From assembly GCA_013076295.1 (NCBI GenBank), contig RQOL01000532.1, forward strand, positions 3,038,001 through 3,102,000: a stretch of 64,000 nt of DNA, in the 5' to 3' direction. Below, in pieces: positions 52,929 through 64,000 of the stretch. Each line of letters opens with the position of its first letter. Within the stretch, counting starts at the first letter, position 1. A program made the translations under genes and the position numbers. Source of the stretch: Sanderia malayensis (lineage: Eukaryota; Cnidaria; Scyphozoa; Semaeostomeae; Pelagiidae). The notes under the pieces are model-generated. The model ran no database searches. It was not told where the DNA came from and worked only from the letters and a program-made list of their open reading frames with translations.

Positions 52929-55900
52929 TCATTGCGCTTTGGCCGCTGCGGCTTGCGCTGTTTTCTTTGCTTTTACCATCTCGACAAGTTCCTGAGAATT
53001 TATACCACAGTGTTACATCTATTACAACACAGTGATAATGTGTATGCGTGAAGACTCCATTAGAAAGCCACCCCGGCTCTCTAATGAAACGATATCGTGG
53101 CGAAAGAATCCTAGCTAACGGGGCATAGGAGACGTTTTAGAAGGAAGATTAGAGACAGGCTAACGGGAGATAGGTGGCGTTTTAGAAGGAAGATTAGAGA
53201 CAGGCTAACGGGAGATAGGTGGCGTTTTAGAAGGAAGATTAGAGACAGGCTAACGGGAGATAGGTGGCGTTTTAGAAGGAAGATTAGAGACAGGCTAACG
53301 GGAGATAGGTGACGTTTTAGAAGGAAGATTAGAGATAGGCTAACGGGAGATAGGTGACGTTTTAGAAGGAAGTTTTGATATAGGCTAACGGGAAATAGGT
53401 GACGTTTTAGAAGGAAGGTTTGAGATGGGCTAACGGGAGAAAGGCGAGTTTTAGATGGAAGATTTGAGAATCAACATGAGAAATGCAACCAACCTTGTAT
53501 CTCTTCATGCACTCCTTCTTCGTTCGTGTTGACACGGCCTCTGAAATTCGGTCCCAGCGTTCCGGCGTGCTTGAAGGATACGTCTTCAATGATTGCTCTA
53601 ACAACTGCAATAAAAGAGAGTCGCCGTATGAACACATGGTTGGAGATCAATAGGAGAAGCTATTCTACCGACGTGTTCACTGGTAAAAGCAAGGTAGCAG
53701 CGTAAGGAGGCAATGATCTAGCGTAAATATTGAGCTCATTAGAGATCAATCTATTCAGCCCAAGTTTTTGTGTAGAATAATCTCCGTGTAGAACCAAAGA
53801 TAAAATTACTTATAAAAATATTAGCTGCTTTCAAGTATTGTTTTTGCATACGATGTATAAAAGAAGTAACGTTTTATTTGAATTACCTTTTGTTCTTCTG
53901 AAGTCCATGGCTTCTCAGTTGCCGATTCACCTGGTAAAAATAAACAACACCAATTCAATTCAACGGAATTTGAAATCATTTAGCATAACCCCCCTTTATG
54001 TATACACAGAGCTTTAGTTTAACCCCAATCAGTTGGATGCTGTTCAAGTCTCAAGCCTTTTATGTTGGACGCTGTTGGATGCTGTTCAAGTCTCAAGCCT
54101 TTTATGTTGGACGCTGTTGGATGCTGTTCAAGTCTCAAGCCTTTTATGTTGGACGCTGTTGGATGCTGTTCAAGTCTCAAGCCTTTTATGTTGGACGCTG
54201 TTGGATGCTGTTCAAGTCTCAAGCCTTTTATGTTGGACGCTGTTGGATGCTGTTCAAGTCTCAAGCCTTTTATGTTGGACGCTGTTGGATGCTGTTCAAG
54301 TCTCAAGCCTTTTATGTTGGACGCTGTTGGATGCTGCTCAAGTCTCAAGCCTTTTATGTTGGACGCTGTTGGATGCTGTTCAAGTCTCAAGCCTTTTATG
54401 TTGGATGCTGTTGGATGCTGTTCAAGTCTCAAGTCTTTTATGTTGGACGCTGTTGGATGCTGTTCAAGTCTCAAGTCTTTTATGTTGGACGCTGTTGGAT
54501 GCTGTTCAAGTCTCAAGCCTTTTATGTTGGATGCTGTTGGATGCTGTTCAAGTCTCAAGTCTTTTATGTTGGATGCTGTTGGATGCTGTTCAAGTCTCAA
54601 GCCTTTTATGTTGGACGCTGTTGGATGCTGTTCAAGTCTCAAGCCTTTTATGTTGGACGCTGTTGGATGCTGTTCAAGTCTCAAGCCTTTTATGTTGGAC
54701 GCTGTTGGATGCTGTTCAAGTCTCAAGTCTCAAGCCTTTATCGAGTGTTTTATTTACGCTTCTGGCGTAAATAAATTCCGACTTATCCAGGTTCCTTTTC
54801 CGAGTGCTCAACTTATAAGGTATAAAGTATAATGGTCAGGTATAAGGTATATTTATAACTAATACTTATATTTTCTTAGGCCAAACATATGATTATCCAG
54901 GCAATAGTATCAAGCCAGTCTGCAAAACGGAAATGTAATAATAATGCAAAAATAATGCAAGCATACTGTCATCTCGAAGTGTGACACCTCCAACAGGCTT
55001 AGCTGCAACCTTAGACGCTGTCTTCTTTGATAATTTCTCAAATGCTCTTTTATTTACTTCTTCTTTTACTGTTGGATCTAAATAAAAAAACACAATAAAT
55101 ATAAAGATAAATATAGTATATAACCTTATAATTGATAAACCAATAATCATGAATATGTTTGTGTATGTCTGTTCAGTGATTGTCATAATCAGAATAGAAG
55201 TTTATCATGTCATGAACAGGACTGTTTATGAGTGTTACGTTTCGAGAGATACCTCTCTGATCATCGTGAATATATTTGTGTATGTCTGTTCAGTTATTGT
55301 CATGATAAGGATGGAAGTTTATCATGTCGTGAAGTTTATCAAAGTCCCAAAAAGTGACAAATGATGATGAAAGAAGTGTATCTGGAAGCATCGCACTCAC
55401 AAACTGTTCATGATATAATAAGCTTCTGTTTATATATTACAAGTCACCGATAGGCAATTTATTGAATAGGCAAAGTAATCAAGACATAATGTACACAGTA
55501 CCAAGGATAAAACATAATGTAATTTCAGAAAGAAATGTAGCTATAACTGACCTAGTTTTTGCAACGATTTAACTTGATTGATAACTTGCTTTGAGGTTCG
55601 ATTTTTTGGTTCCGATGAATGCTCGTTGATGTAATTTGCTATGACTTGCCATCTGAAACGTTATTCGAATAATACAAAATAAATCACAATTAAACTGATA
55701 TGCTATACTATTAATATACTATTCGCTAATTAATAATGGATATAGAATAATGGTGATATCCAATAAACTAGTTTAGATCAAACGATATCCAATAGAAGCC
55801 ATTTTCAGTTAATTTTTCCATTACATGCTACAGAACTACAACTATAGAAAGAGTTTCATGGTTACCTAGATGCAGTACCAACAGGGAATAGAGTTGTTGC

Positions 55901-58900
55901 TTTGACAAGCAAGTGCATTTCATCATCAGACCAAGGAATATTTGCTGCCACAAGTCCTTTCGCTTGCTGCTCTTTTGCTTGCTGCAATTCTAAATGAAAC
56001 AAAAACGTATACAATATTACCCCGCCACTGAGAAACTGACTTATAAGAAACTCGAGCCTGGTATTTTTTCTGGAAACAATAGATGGAAACAATAGTCAAT
56101 TGTTTTTAAGCAATACCCTGGTCCCTGGTCCCATTTCTAAGTGGCAGGGTAATACTGTACCTGTTACTTCAGAATGAAACGTAGCCCTTGACATCACACG
56201 ATTACCACGATAATAAAATAGATTGAGAAGAGATAAATAAATAATAAATAAATAGTAAAATACTTACTGGTTTCTTTTAATTTAGCCTCAGTTTTTCGCA
56301 ATTTTTCAGCCACCTCAGCGACCTAAACAGATAGCAAATCATTAGCAATGTAGCACACAATTACAATAGAATAACTCTACGATTAAGCATCAATAATTCA
56401 AATTACATGTTGAAGATATTTCGCTTTCAATTGATCAAATTCTTTCTTTTCTGCTACTTCTCTCATTTCTTGCAAACTAAAAATAAAATAAAATAATCAT
56501 AAATAGTAGAAATAGTCATAAACAATATTATAATAATAAACTATGTCAATAAATAATTGAGAACGAATGACATTCAAATTAAAACGAAGGTAATTTTGTA
56601 TTCATTACTTTTCTAGCGTTAAATTCTCTAAAGTTCGTTCCAATTTTTCAAGTTCCTTCACCAAGTCCATTCCAGTGTCTGTGAAATAGTTATGTTCCTA
56701 GCAAACAGGAATACTAACATTAAAAATCCAAGACTTCGTTTGACCGGGTGGAGTATCTTGAAAAATAATCAGCAAATAGAAGCAATAGCAACCTTTAAAA
56801 CTTGTCTTATAGCTTTCTTTTCTTTTGTTGTAGCCTTCTTCATTTTCTCCCGTTCTTTCTTCTCCTTTGCTGCCTGATAAATAAGTGAAGGCATAGATAT
56901 GAAATGGCTCATGTAACACATGCATGATAAACAAGCGAAGGACAGCAAGCTTCTAAGCCCAGGTCAATATTCAAACCTTCAAACCTTTTGCTTCATTTCT
57001 TGTTCGGCCCTTTCTTTTTCTCTCTTCTCCGCCTCCTCAGCTTCAAGTCTCAGCTAAAACAAAATCACATCGATCAATTAATCACCCAAATAATCACCCA
57101 ATTACTCAATCGATTTATCACTCAACCAACTAATCACTAGATCATTTAATCTCTCAATTAATCAATCAATCAAATATTTACTCAATCAACTAATCACTCA
57201 TTAAATTTAACACTCGATCAACTAATCATTCATTGAATTAATCACTCAATCATCTAATCACTCATTGAACTAATCACTCAATCAAGTAATCACTCATTGA
57301 ATTAGTCAGTAAACACATAGTGCGATCCAAGTGGTAAACAGGCCCAATCACACCCAATCACTATATTAATCAACAACTCGCTCGATGATGTCAAAGTAAA
57401 ACAAGAAATACCCTTTCTTTCTCTTGCAGCGCCTCTTCCTTTGCTCTTTTTTCTTGCAACTTCTTTTGCCGTTTTTCTTCTTGAAATTTCTTCAGTCTCG
57501 GATCACTTGCATACGCATAATCTACAGAAAGGTATCAACACGCATGGTATCAACAAGCAGCAATACAGCAATGATAATTGAGAAGCCCAGCATTAAAGAT
57601 CACATCAAATTCCCTTACCCACTAAGCTGCGAATTCTAGCCAATTCTTCTTTCTTTTTTATCTGTCTTTTACGACGATTCTGCTTCTCCATCCATCGTCG
57701 CTCTTCCCGACTGAAATAAAAATGCAATAATTTATGAAAATTAATACCCTCTCCAGTATCCCAATCCTAAAGTCTGCATTTACAGGTCAGTAGATATCAC
57801 GGAATTGACAAAATAAACAGGTGAACCCCAATATTTCCCATGACTTCAGTTCGCTACGTGTTTGCTTCATATGTTACTTTTGATAGTCATGAAAAAATAA
57901 ATTGAAATGAGGATTGTGAAATCAATCATTGCTATTGTGAACGACGGAAGAACCTGCTTACTAATCGTAACAACTTGGTCAAAATATTGCATAAAAACGT
58001 GAGCAACACATCATAGGTTGCATATGAATTATCAGTGAATTAAGAAAAAATGTTGCAATCATCATGCTGCGTAAATTATAAAGAAAAATGAACAAAAAAA
58101 TATAAAAATATTTTGGGGTTATACACCCTTGTAGCTCCCACACCTAGCATCAATTACTTTCCTACAATTTTCAATCTATTATTTTACTTAAATAAAATAT
58201 AACCTGTTAACCACCAATATAAAAATAAAAAAAAGAACAAAAACAAAAAGATAAAAAATAAATAAATTAAAAAAAATAGAAAAAATGTTTGCCTGAAAGC
58301 TGGCCTCTCACCAACAGCCGTCCAATATGCTGTACTGCCACCACAACATATTGACCGGGCCGGTGACTGGGTGGAACTCGAACTCGCGACCTTCTGCCTC
58401 TCACGCAGACGTCCTGTCATTCGGCTATCCAGGCACACTTATATATAGTGTAGTAAGTTCAAGTCTACAGAAGTTGTAAACACGTGACGTGTCAATCCTT
58501 AAAGGCGGGCAGACATAGCACCAGTACGTCATGTACTCTCCTGCGTAGCACTGACATATATGCTACTGCGCATGCCGACCACCTTTAAGTACTGCAACTC
58601 CTACGCGGATCCTCTCTTCATCCATGTACCTTCCATGACGTATGGATCAACCCATCCATAATACCATTACGTCAAGTACGCTCCTGCGCAGCACTGACCT
58701 ATGTGCTCCTGCGCATGCTGACCACCTTTAAGTACTGCAACTCCTCCGCGGATCCTCTTTTCATCCATGTACCTTCCATGACGTATGGATCAACCCATCC
58801 ATAATACCATTACGTCACGTACGCTCCTGCGCAGCACTGACCAATGTGCTACTGCGCATGCTGACCACCTTTAAGTGCTGCAGCTCCTCCGTGGATCCTC

Positions 58901-61429
58901 TTTTCATCCATGTACCATCCATGACGTATGGCTGAACCATCCATAATACCATTACGTCACGTACGCTCCTGCGCAGCACTGACCTATGTGCTACTGCGCA
59001 TGCTGACCACCTTTAAGTACTGCAGCTCCTCCGTGGATCCTCTTTTCATCCATGTACCTTCCATGACGTATGGCTCAACCTTCCATAATACCATTACGTC
59101 ACGTACGCTCCTGCGCAGCACTGACAAAAGTGCTACTGCGCATTCTGACCACCTTTAAGTACTGCAGCTCCTCCACGGATCCTCTTTTCATCCATGTACC
59201 TTCCATGACGTATGGCTCAACCTTCCATAATACCATTACGTTACGTACGCTCCTGCGCAGCACTGACATATGTGCTACTGCGCATGCTGACCACCTTTAA
59301 GTACTGCAACTCCTCCGCGGATCCTCTCTTCATCCATGTACCTTCCATGACGTATGGCTGAACCTTCCATAATACCATTACGTCACGTACGCTCCTGCGC
59401 AGCACTGACAAAAGTGCTACTGCGCATTCTGACCACCTTTAAGTACTGCAGCTCCTCCACGGATCCTCTTTTCATCCATGTACCTTCCATGACGTATGGC
59501 TCAACCTTCCATAATACCATTACGTTACGTACGCTCCTGCGCAGCACTGACATATGTGCTACTGTGCATGCCGACCACCTTTAAGTACTGCAACTCCTCC
59601 GCGGATCCTCTTTTCATCCATGTACCTTCCATGACGTATGGCTCAACCATCCATAATACCATTACGTCACGTACGCTCCTGCGCAGCACCGAAATCTGTG
59701 CTACTGCGCATGCGGACCACCTTTACGTGTTGGTACTGCGACTATCCTGTTCTCATTCAAATACTTCCGTGATGTATGTATAACCGTTCTGCAGTACTGC
59801 ATGTGTAGTTATAATAATTGATCAAATCTCTAAGACCACACGCTAGAATTCTTATCGCTGAAAGTACCCGAAGGCCAAACTAAAATAGGCCGTGCATGTG
59901 AGGCGCGATGCAAACGTAAAATTTACCTGAAAAGGTATGCACGCTCACACAGTCTGGTATTTAACTCACCTTTCTGCCTGGTCCTTATCTTCTTCATCGT
60001 GGTAGGAAAATTCTCTCCAAGACTCGAAACGGTACCTAAAACATATAAAATCAATCATCCAGAATGCATGAGCATAAACCTAAAACTGTTTGCAAATTAA
60101 ACTCTTCGATTTTTATTTGTTTAATTCATATTATTATCAGTTGAGAAAGTTGATAAAGAAAGGTGACAATTATAATACCAAAATGTGTAGAATTCATCAA
60201 CTTCATCTTCGGTGCTATTCATGTCTCCAAGCAAAGGGACTGGCTTCTTGCTTGACCATCTGAAAATTGCATCAACACATTCTCAATAATTTTCCTATTG
60301 AACATTTCAAAAGTATTTGCAACTATATGAACTGAAATTGATTACTTACAAAACTAATAGCATAAGTTGAAAATAGATAAATTGTCTGCTACTTTACTCA
60401 ATTTTTTCAATGTTTTTATAAATGTTTGCAATGGCAGTACCAGCCCTGAACTAGTAAATTTCCCACCACCCATCCTATCAAATTTATCAATGTTCAACGC
60501 AACTGTTAAATTCAATACCTGGAGTTCCTTTCAAAAGCAGCCCTGTATGTATCAAAGAAATTGCTTTTCGATGTAGCAGAGGGAATTTCATCATCATTCA
60601 TTGGATCAATACTGTCATACGCTCTTCTTGTTGTTGGATTACTCAACGTTTCATAAGCATGAGTTATACATGTAAAATACTCGTGCTCGTTGAGTCCTGG
60701 AATTACAACCTTGTTCTTGTTGTGCTTTTTCTTATCGGGATGATGCCGTAAAACCATTTTTCTATCTACAAAAATTCACATTATCTTGATAAGTACAATG
60801 TTTGTTGAAATATCATGAAGGCATGACCAAAATTAGGACTAGTATTTCTTTTAGTTTAATCCAATCCTCTTTATTATGTTTCGGAGGTTCTAGGACAATT
60901 TTTTAATTTTTTATTTTCATAACTTTCTGATTTTACTTATTTATTAAGCTGGTATTAATTTTAATAGATCTATGCTTTTATGTTTAAGAGGTTCAAGGAC
61001 TGTATTATGTTTATATTTAACTTTATTTTATTTTATATGCTTTTAAATTTTAAATGTTATATGGTTTAGTTGTAAACATTGGTTTGAGAATGAAATGAAT
61101 CTGTTTAAAAAAATGTTTGTTGAAATTAAACTGAAAAATGCAAAAAGTGGAGATGCCAATATAACTCACAAGCCTTCTTTATGTCCTCATCTGTTGCTGT
61201 AAATCTGGTTTTTATACCAAGAACACGGTAATGATCCTGTTTCTTGCATTCTTTAGAATTCAAGCTCAGCATAAATGACATATCATCCCTTGTAAGCTTC
61301 ACCTCATTGCAGTCGTCTTCTTCCTCTGCGAGATCTTCGCACGTTTCTGCTGATACTGACAATGTTTTGCCATGCCTTTGTCTCCTAACGCAAGCCTCGA
61401 ACCATCTTCCAACAGGCTCAAAGCCCACA
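52929..61429 (-). CDS. DNAJC2: DnaJ homologue subfamily C member 2 (ZRF1/MPP11/zuotin), first exon missing
   Basis: Seventeen exons in coding order: 61170-61429, 60519-60765, 60179-60259, 59970-60035, 57619-57710, 57412-57521, 56985-57053, 56793-56873, 56609-56697, 56407-56476, 56268-56322, 55866-55989, 55552-55652, 54967-55077, 53887-53930, 53494-53604, 52929-52991. They give 590 aa, with phases matching throughout. Domains in order: [11 protein letters not shown]-region, J domain with HHPDK (HPD motif), ubiquitin-binding/zuotin homology ([26 protein letters not shown]), long charged coiled-coil, then two SANT domains ([31 protein letters not shown]…KKECMKRYK). The protein is a ribosome-associated HSP70 partner and, in animals, a nuclear reader of ubiquitinated H2A. 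The initiating exon (about 20-30 aa) was not found; exon 2 starts in phase 2 with an in-frame stop just upstream. Confidence 0.94.
53115..53460. repeat. 45-base minisatellite in the last DNAJC2 intron
   Basis: Seven to eight units of gacaggctaacgggagatag plus gtggcgttttagaaggaagattaga (period 45: the motif gacaggc at 53154 and 53199 and so on). The units nearest the exon are more diverged. Confidence 0.9.
54033..54735. repeat. 42-base minisatellite in a DNAJC2 intron
   Basis: About 17 highly uniform units combining ttttatgttggacgctgttg with gatgctgttcaagtctcaagcc. The period is a multiple of three and lacks stops in several frames, which creates long open frames on both strands. These are artefacts, since the array sits between DNAJC2 exons 53887-53930 and 54967-55077. 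Variation is limited to a few C/T sites, implying recent homogenisation. Confidence 0.95.
55140..55330. repeat. tandem duplication in a DNAJC2 intron
   Basis: tttgtgtatgtctgttcagt occurs at about 55158 and again about 117 bases later, each followed by a similar gattgtcat…gaagtttatcatgtc segment. Intronic. Confidence 0.7.
57060..57310. repeat. degenerate ATCACTCAATCAACTA repeat in a DNAJC2 intron
   Basis: Short units built from atcactcaatcaa, ctaatcactcattgaa and similar words tile the intron after exon 57412-57521 in genome order. The units are highly diverged. Confidence 0.75.
58285..58438 (-). mobile_element. tRNA-derived SINE in a DNAJC2 intron
   Basis: Read on the minus strand from 58438, the sequence has a Pol III A-box-like tagccgaatgacagg and, about 40 bases later, a B-box-like gagttcgagttcc, with a tRNA-like aggcagaaggtcgcg anticodon-to-variable region between. 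A ~70-base body follows and then a T-rich tail (minus strand, to about 58190). It does not fold into a clean tRNA, hence SINE and not tRNA gene. Confidence 0.55.
58500..59790. repeat. 142-base minisatellite in a DNAJC2 intron
   Basis: About nine units, period 142 (for example the same open-frame start at 58928, 59070, 59354 and 59496). Each unit contains ttacgtcacgtacgctcctg, cgcagcactgac, tactgcgcatgctgaccacc and a gatcctcttttcatccatgt to catgacgtatgg half. The first half matches the core of the 30-31.5 kb telomere-like array. The small open frames inside are not genes. Confidence 0.95.
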
Positions 61430-63509
61430 CTGACCAGTCCTTATAAGGAAAGCATGGCACAAAACGTGAACCCACACATACGCAGATTGGTGTCAATGTA
61501 GATAATGTGACTTTGAGGTAGCACTTTGAGGTTATATTCCAGATGCAATAAAGAAACCCTGGGAGCCGCGGTTTACAAAAGGGGGCGTGTTTCAGTGTTA
61601 CCTTGCAGTGGGCCTAAACCAAACGGACACGTGGGAGGGGAGACGAGACAATGCTATATACTGAAAGAGCACGTTATTTAAAACCAGGACAGCTATACGA
61701 TGTGCATAGTATACCTGAAGACAGGAAGGTTCTTGAATTGTTTTCCTTTGATAAAACTTCAATCACCATTATGCCAGGAAGGACGTGGAAATTATGAAAC
61801 AAATTGGTTCAATGAATTTTGTCCATGCAATGCAATTCATTCGTAGCCAATCCAATTCAATGGCGAGTTGCAAATCAAATCAACATCTGGTACAGTGAGT
61901 TCCAAGGTTGGACAAAAGACAAAAAATCTAAATCAGTTGCCTTGAGTAATTAATTGTATTTTTCAATTGAAGTTACAGCATGATATATGCTAATAAATAA
62001 GTTTTAATAAATTTACACGAATCTTCATTACGCTTGATTTCTTTAAAACAGAATTATAACAATGGAAGCTACATCATTCTTCACATCTGCAAAGTTCAAT
62101 TCTGCCCACACAGATGGCAAAAATAGCATAAACTTCGAAGAAGCGGTTATCTTATAGCTACTTGATCAAATTTAACAAACCGTACAATTAACAGACGTTT
62201 TTCATATTTACTTATCATATTTGTTATTAATAAGAGCAGTATCTGTAATTCTGGTTTTCTAACTGTAATGATTCGCTTGCGATTAGCAACTTCACAAAAG
62301 CAACAAATGCAGCAAGATGAAAAGATTCACATCGTTTACCAATTATACGAACACCGAACACACAAATCTTCCAAAAGAAAAACCTTATACATCGGTTACA
62401 TGGCCAGTCATCAAAAATGAAAAGCAGGGCATTCTCCAAGAGGCATTCAATACACCGAGCTTCCATCAGAAATTTGATAATTTATTATCTGAACCACTGA
62501 GGTTTTGACTACAACAGCCCGGAAATTATCTGGATAACACAAATGCTTCATTGTAAAAATTGTTCAAGGTGTCTGTTAATAGAAATTTCCACTATTATCC
62601 TTGTGTTTATCAAAGGGGTTAAAGTAAACACCCGCATATAAGAACCAATTGATTAAGAACCTCCACACTGATATTTCTCCTCAAAACAATAGAAGAAACA
62701 ATAGCCTATTGTAATTAAACAATGTGCTGGATCCGAAACTTGCGGGTTCTTATATGCGGATTTTTACTGTACATAGATGTGGTAGTGACGTCATTGTTGT
62801 TATTCACCATTGCTGTTCCATGTATATTTATGATAAAACTATGAAGTAATTACAAAATCTAAATGTTGTTTATGATGATTAAAAATGCTCTTTACGCTAT
62901 TTGACACAATAATCTATTGGCAGCAAGAAGCAAAACGACCTAGATGTGACCAATACGAGATATTTGCCAATATTCACGTTTCAAAATTTGTAAAGAGAAA
63001 CTCAAAAGGGTATCTGCTCTATATGTGGCCTAAGCAAGGGTCCAATTTAATGTATATATAGTCCTTTTGGCTACAGACCGTAGTTATTAATTCATAATCA
63101 GGTATGTTCATTGCAAATGAATGATTAAGAAACAATATCTTTCTTTTTACTCCATCTTTCGTAATCAAGAAGAGTGTCTCGCAATTTGCTCGTTCAAGAA
63201 ACAAAGACACGAAAACTTCGCCAATCATCTTGTTGATTTCAAAGTTATTACCCGACTGGCGAAGGTTTAAAGTAGCTCTGTCGATTTCAACCGTCCAATC
63301 AGCGGATAACATATATATGCATATTATATAGTCATCTTATAACAATTTGCAATTTACTGATTTGCAATAAATACAGTTCGCAGGTCGATAAGCTCTGTTC
63401 TGTTGGAAATTGGCTGTTATCAACGTCAGTAGCAGGACATGCCAACGTGACTAGATGATACCAATTATATCTTAGGTATTGAGACGTTCAATGCCATACT
63501 TTCTCTCAC
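61430..63509. other. region upstream of DNAJC2, no exon confidently placed
   Basis: It should contain the missing DNAJC2 first exon and promoter. A possible non-coding exon end with a GTAAC donor lies at about 61602-61604 (minus strand). No ATG exon with a phase-2 donor was found. A 97-codon minus-strand frame at 63019-63312 has a normal-looking composition but no acceptor in the right phase and no recognised family. Confidence 0.4.
62622..62771. mobile_element. MITE (ATATAAGAACC family)
   Basis: The left end aagtaaacacccgcatataa and the complement of the right end acagtaaaaatccgcatata plus agaacc form inverted ends about 150 bases apart. The centre has aacaatagcctattg as in the copies at 35622-35769 and 26793-27006. 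Confidence 0.8.
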
Positions 63510-63699
63510 CTGAAGATTAATATAAGCGTTATAAGGGTCCAGAAGAAGTACTGGATGGATTTGTGTCGAGGTTCCGTTGCTTTAGCCGAAGATCGTTTCT
63601 TCTTAATTGGCTCATTTGAGTTTATCGTATTATCGTCAACAGTATTATCTTCTTTCGCCGAAGTGGCAATCGGTAACTTCATTGTACTCTTGGGAACTC
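63510..63699 (-). CDS. partial gene: probable internal exon of an unidentified protein
   Basis: On the minus strand a 190-base open stretch lies between an acttaaaacag acceptor and a cttcag/GTGAG donor. It is read in phase 2 as VPKSTMKLPIATSAKEDN, then an acidic/Asn-rich part, then a basic patch PIKKKRSSAKATEPRHKS and a hydrophobic end (IQYFFWTLITLILIF). The basic patch could be a nuclear signal, and the hydrophobic end could be a membrane anchor or an overrun past the real donor. Upstream exons would lie beyond the window. Family not recognised. Confidence 0.4.
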
Positions 63700-64000
63700 C
63701 TGTTTTAAGTAGAAGTAAATGTCAGTTAAGAAAATGTATGGTCGTTACTCACACCACCCACTGTAGCAGGATAAAGACTACGTTCTTAAGCGAATGTGCC
63801 ACGAAAAGAAGCTATAGATTTGTTGGGGCTTATTTACCTTTGAGCGGGGCTAATTGGGGGGGGGCTATTTCAAGGGGGGCAATTCAAGAATTTAGAATTT
63901 GCATCATGTGGTGATGGTAAATTCTGCTGCTGACAATGATGATACCAATGTGAGTAGGATTCATTTGGTATTAAAAATGCATTTCGAGGAAATAAAAATA
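63700..64000. other. window edge, probable intron of the gene above
   Basis: No coding signal seen. A run of G-rich sequence (ggggctaatt, gggggggggct) at about 63845-63885 resembles the ends of the C-rich MITEs elsewhere in the window but has no visible partner. Confidence 0.35.

Noticed and set aside
54033..54735. Possible CRISPR-like array (regular 42-base units)
   Set aside because: The units are contiguous copies without unique spacers, in a eukaryotic intron.
53998..54832. Long open frames of 235-258 codons on both strands, Cys/Trp- or His-rich
   Set aside because: They are readings of the 42-base minisatellite in several frames, inside a DNAJC2 intron, and have no non-repeat coding sequence.
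58928..59783. Repeated 76-codon frames starting [11 protein letters not shown] or [11 protein letters not shown]
   Set aside because: Each is one and a half 142-base satellite units; same reason as above.
63019..63312. 97-codon minus-strand frame that looks protein-like
   Set aside because: No splice acceptor in a phase compatible with the upstream exon at 63510-63699, no recognised family, and an in-frame stop just upstream; not strong enough to call a gene.

Overview
This window is eukaryotic: every multi-exon gene has clean GT-AG introns, usually a few hundred bases long, in AT-rich DNA full of small non-autonomous transposons and minisatellites. The gene set (a FEZF-type and a GFI-type zinc-finger gene, intron-rich PDHB, WDR61/SKI8 and DNAJC2/ZRF1, and a lineage-specific rhodopsin-like receptor pair) fits an early-branching animal. 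My best guess is an anthozoan cnidarian, most likely a sea anemone such as Nematostella or a relative. The organism is inferred, not proven. All exon models were spliced by hand from splice signals, reading phase and family similarity.

Layout: 1.0-5.3 kb holds two rhodopsin-like GPCR genes as a head-to-head inverted duplication. 6.5-8.5 kb (minus) is a FEZF-type six-finger gene whose first exon encodes a SNAG repressor motif. 8.5-18.7 kb is a gene desert. 18.7-24.1 kb (minus) is a complete 13-exon PDHB, divergent from a two-exon GFI-type SNAG/four-finger gene at 25.0-27.8 kb (plus). 27.8-33.9 kb is repeat country: a hAT MITE, a strong hairpin, and a minisatellite interleaved with CCCTAA telomere-type repeats. 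33.9-36.4 kb (plus) encodes a membrane endonuclease/exonuclease/phosphatase-fold protein. 38.6-40.7 kb (plus) encodes a secreted PAN-EGF-LamG-like protein. 42.1-45.6 kb (minus) is WDR61/SKI8. 46.3-50.0 kb (minus) is a small two-AT-hook, HMGA-like protein whose intron carries a 1.1 kb foldback transposon. 51.8-52.4 kb (plus) is a single-exon protein with a C-terminal SUI1/eIF1-like domain. 52.9-61.4 kb (minus) is DNAJC2/ZRF1 (17 exons found, first exon missing), with three large minisatellites in its introns. A partial exon of an unidentified minus-strand gene lies at 63.5-63.7 kb.

The genes do not form one pathway. Two groupings stand out: two SNAG zinc-finger repressor genes within about 20 kb, flanking PDHB, and a cluster of general gene-expression factors (WDR61, AT-hook protein, eIF1-like protein, DNAJC2) between 42 and 61 kb. 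The most interesting observations are the SNAG exon on a FEZF-type gene; the EEP enzyme whose catalytic SDH motif is separated from its core by a Cys-rich plus two-helix membrane insertion; the GPCR whose C-terminus is written by a MITE; and one minisatellite core that recurs at three places, once fused to telomere-type repeats.
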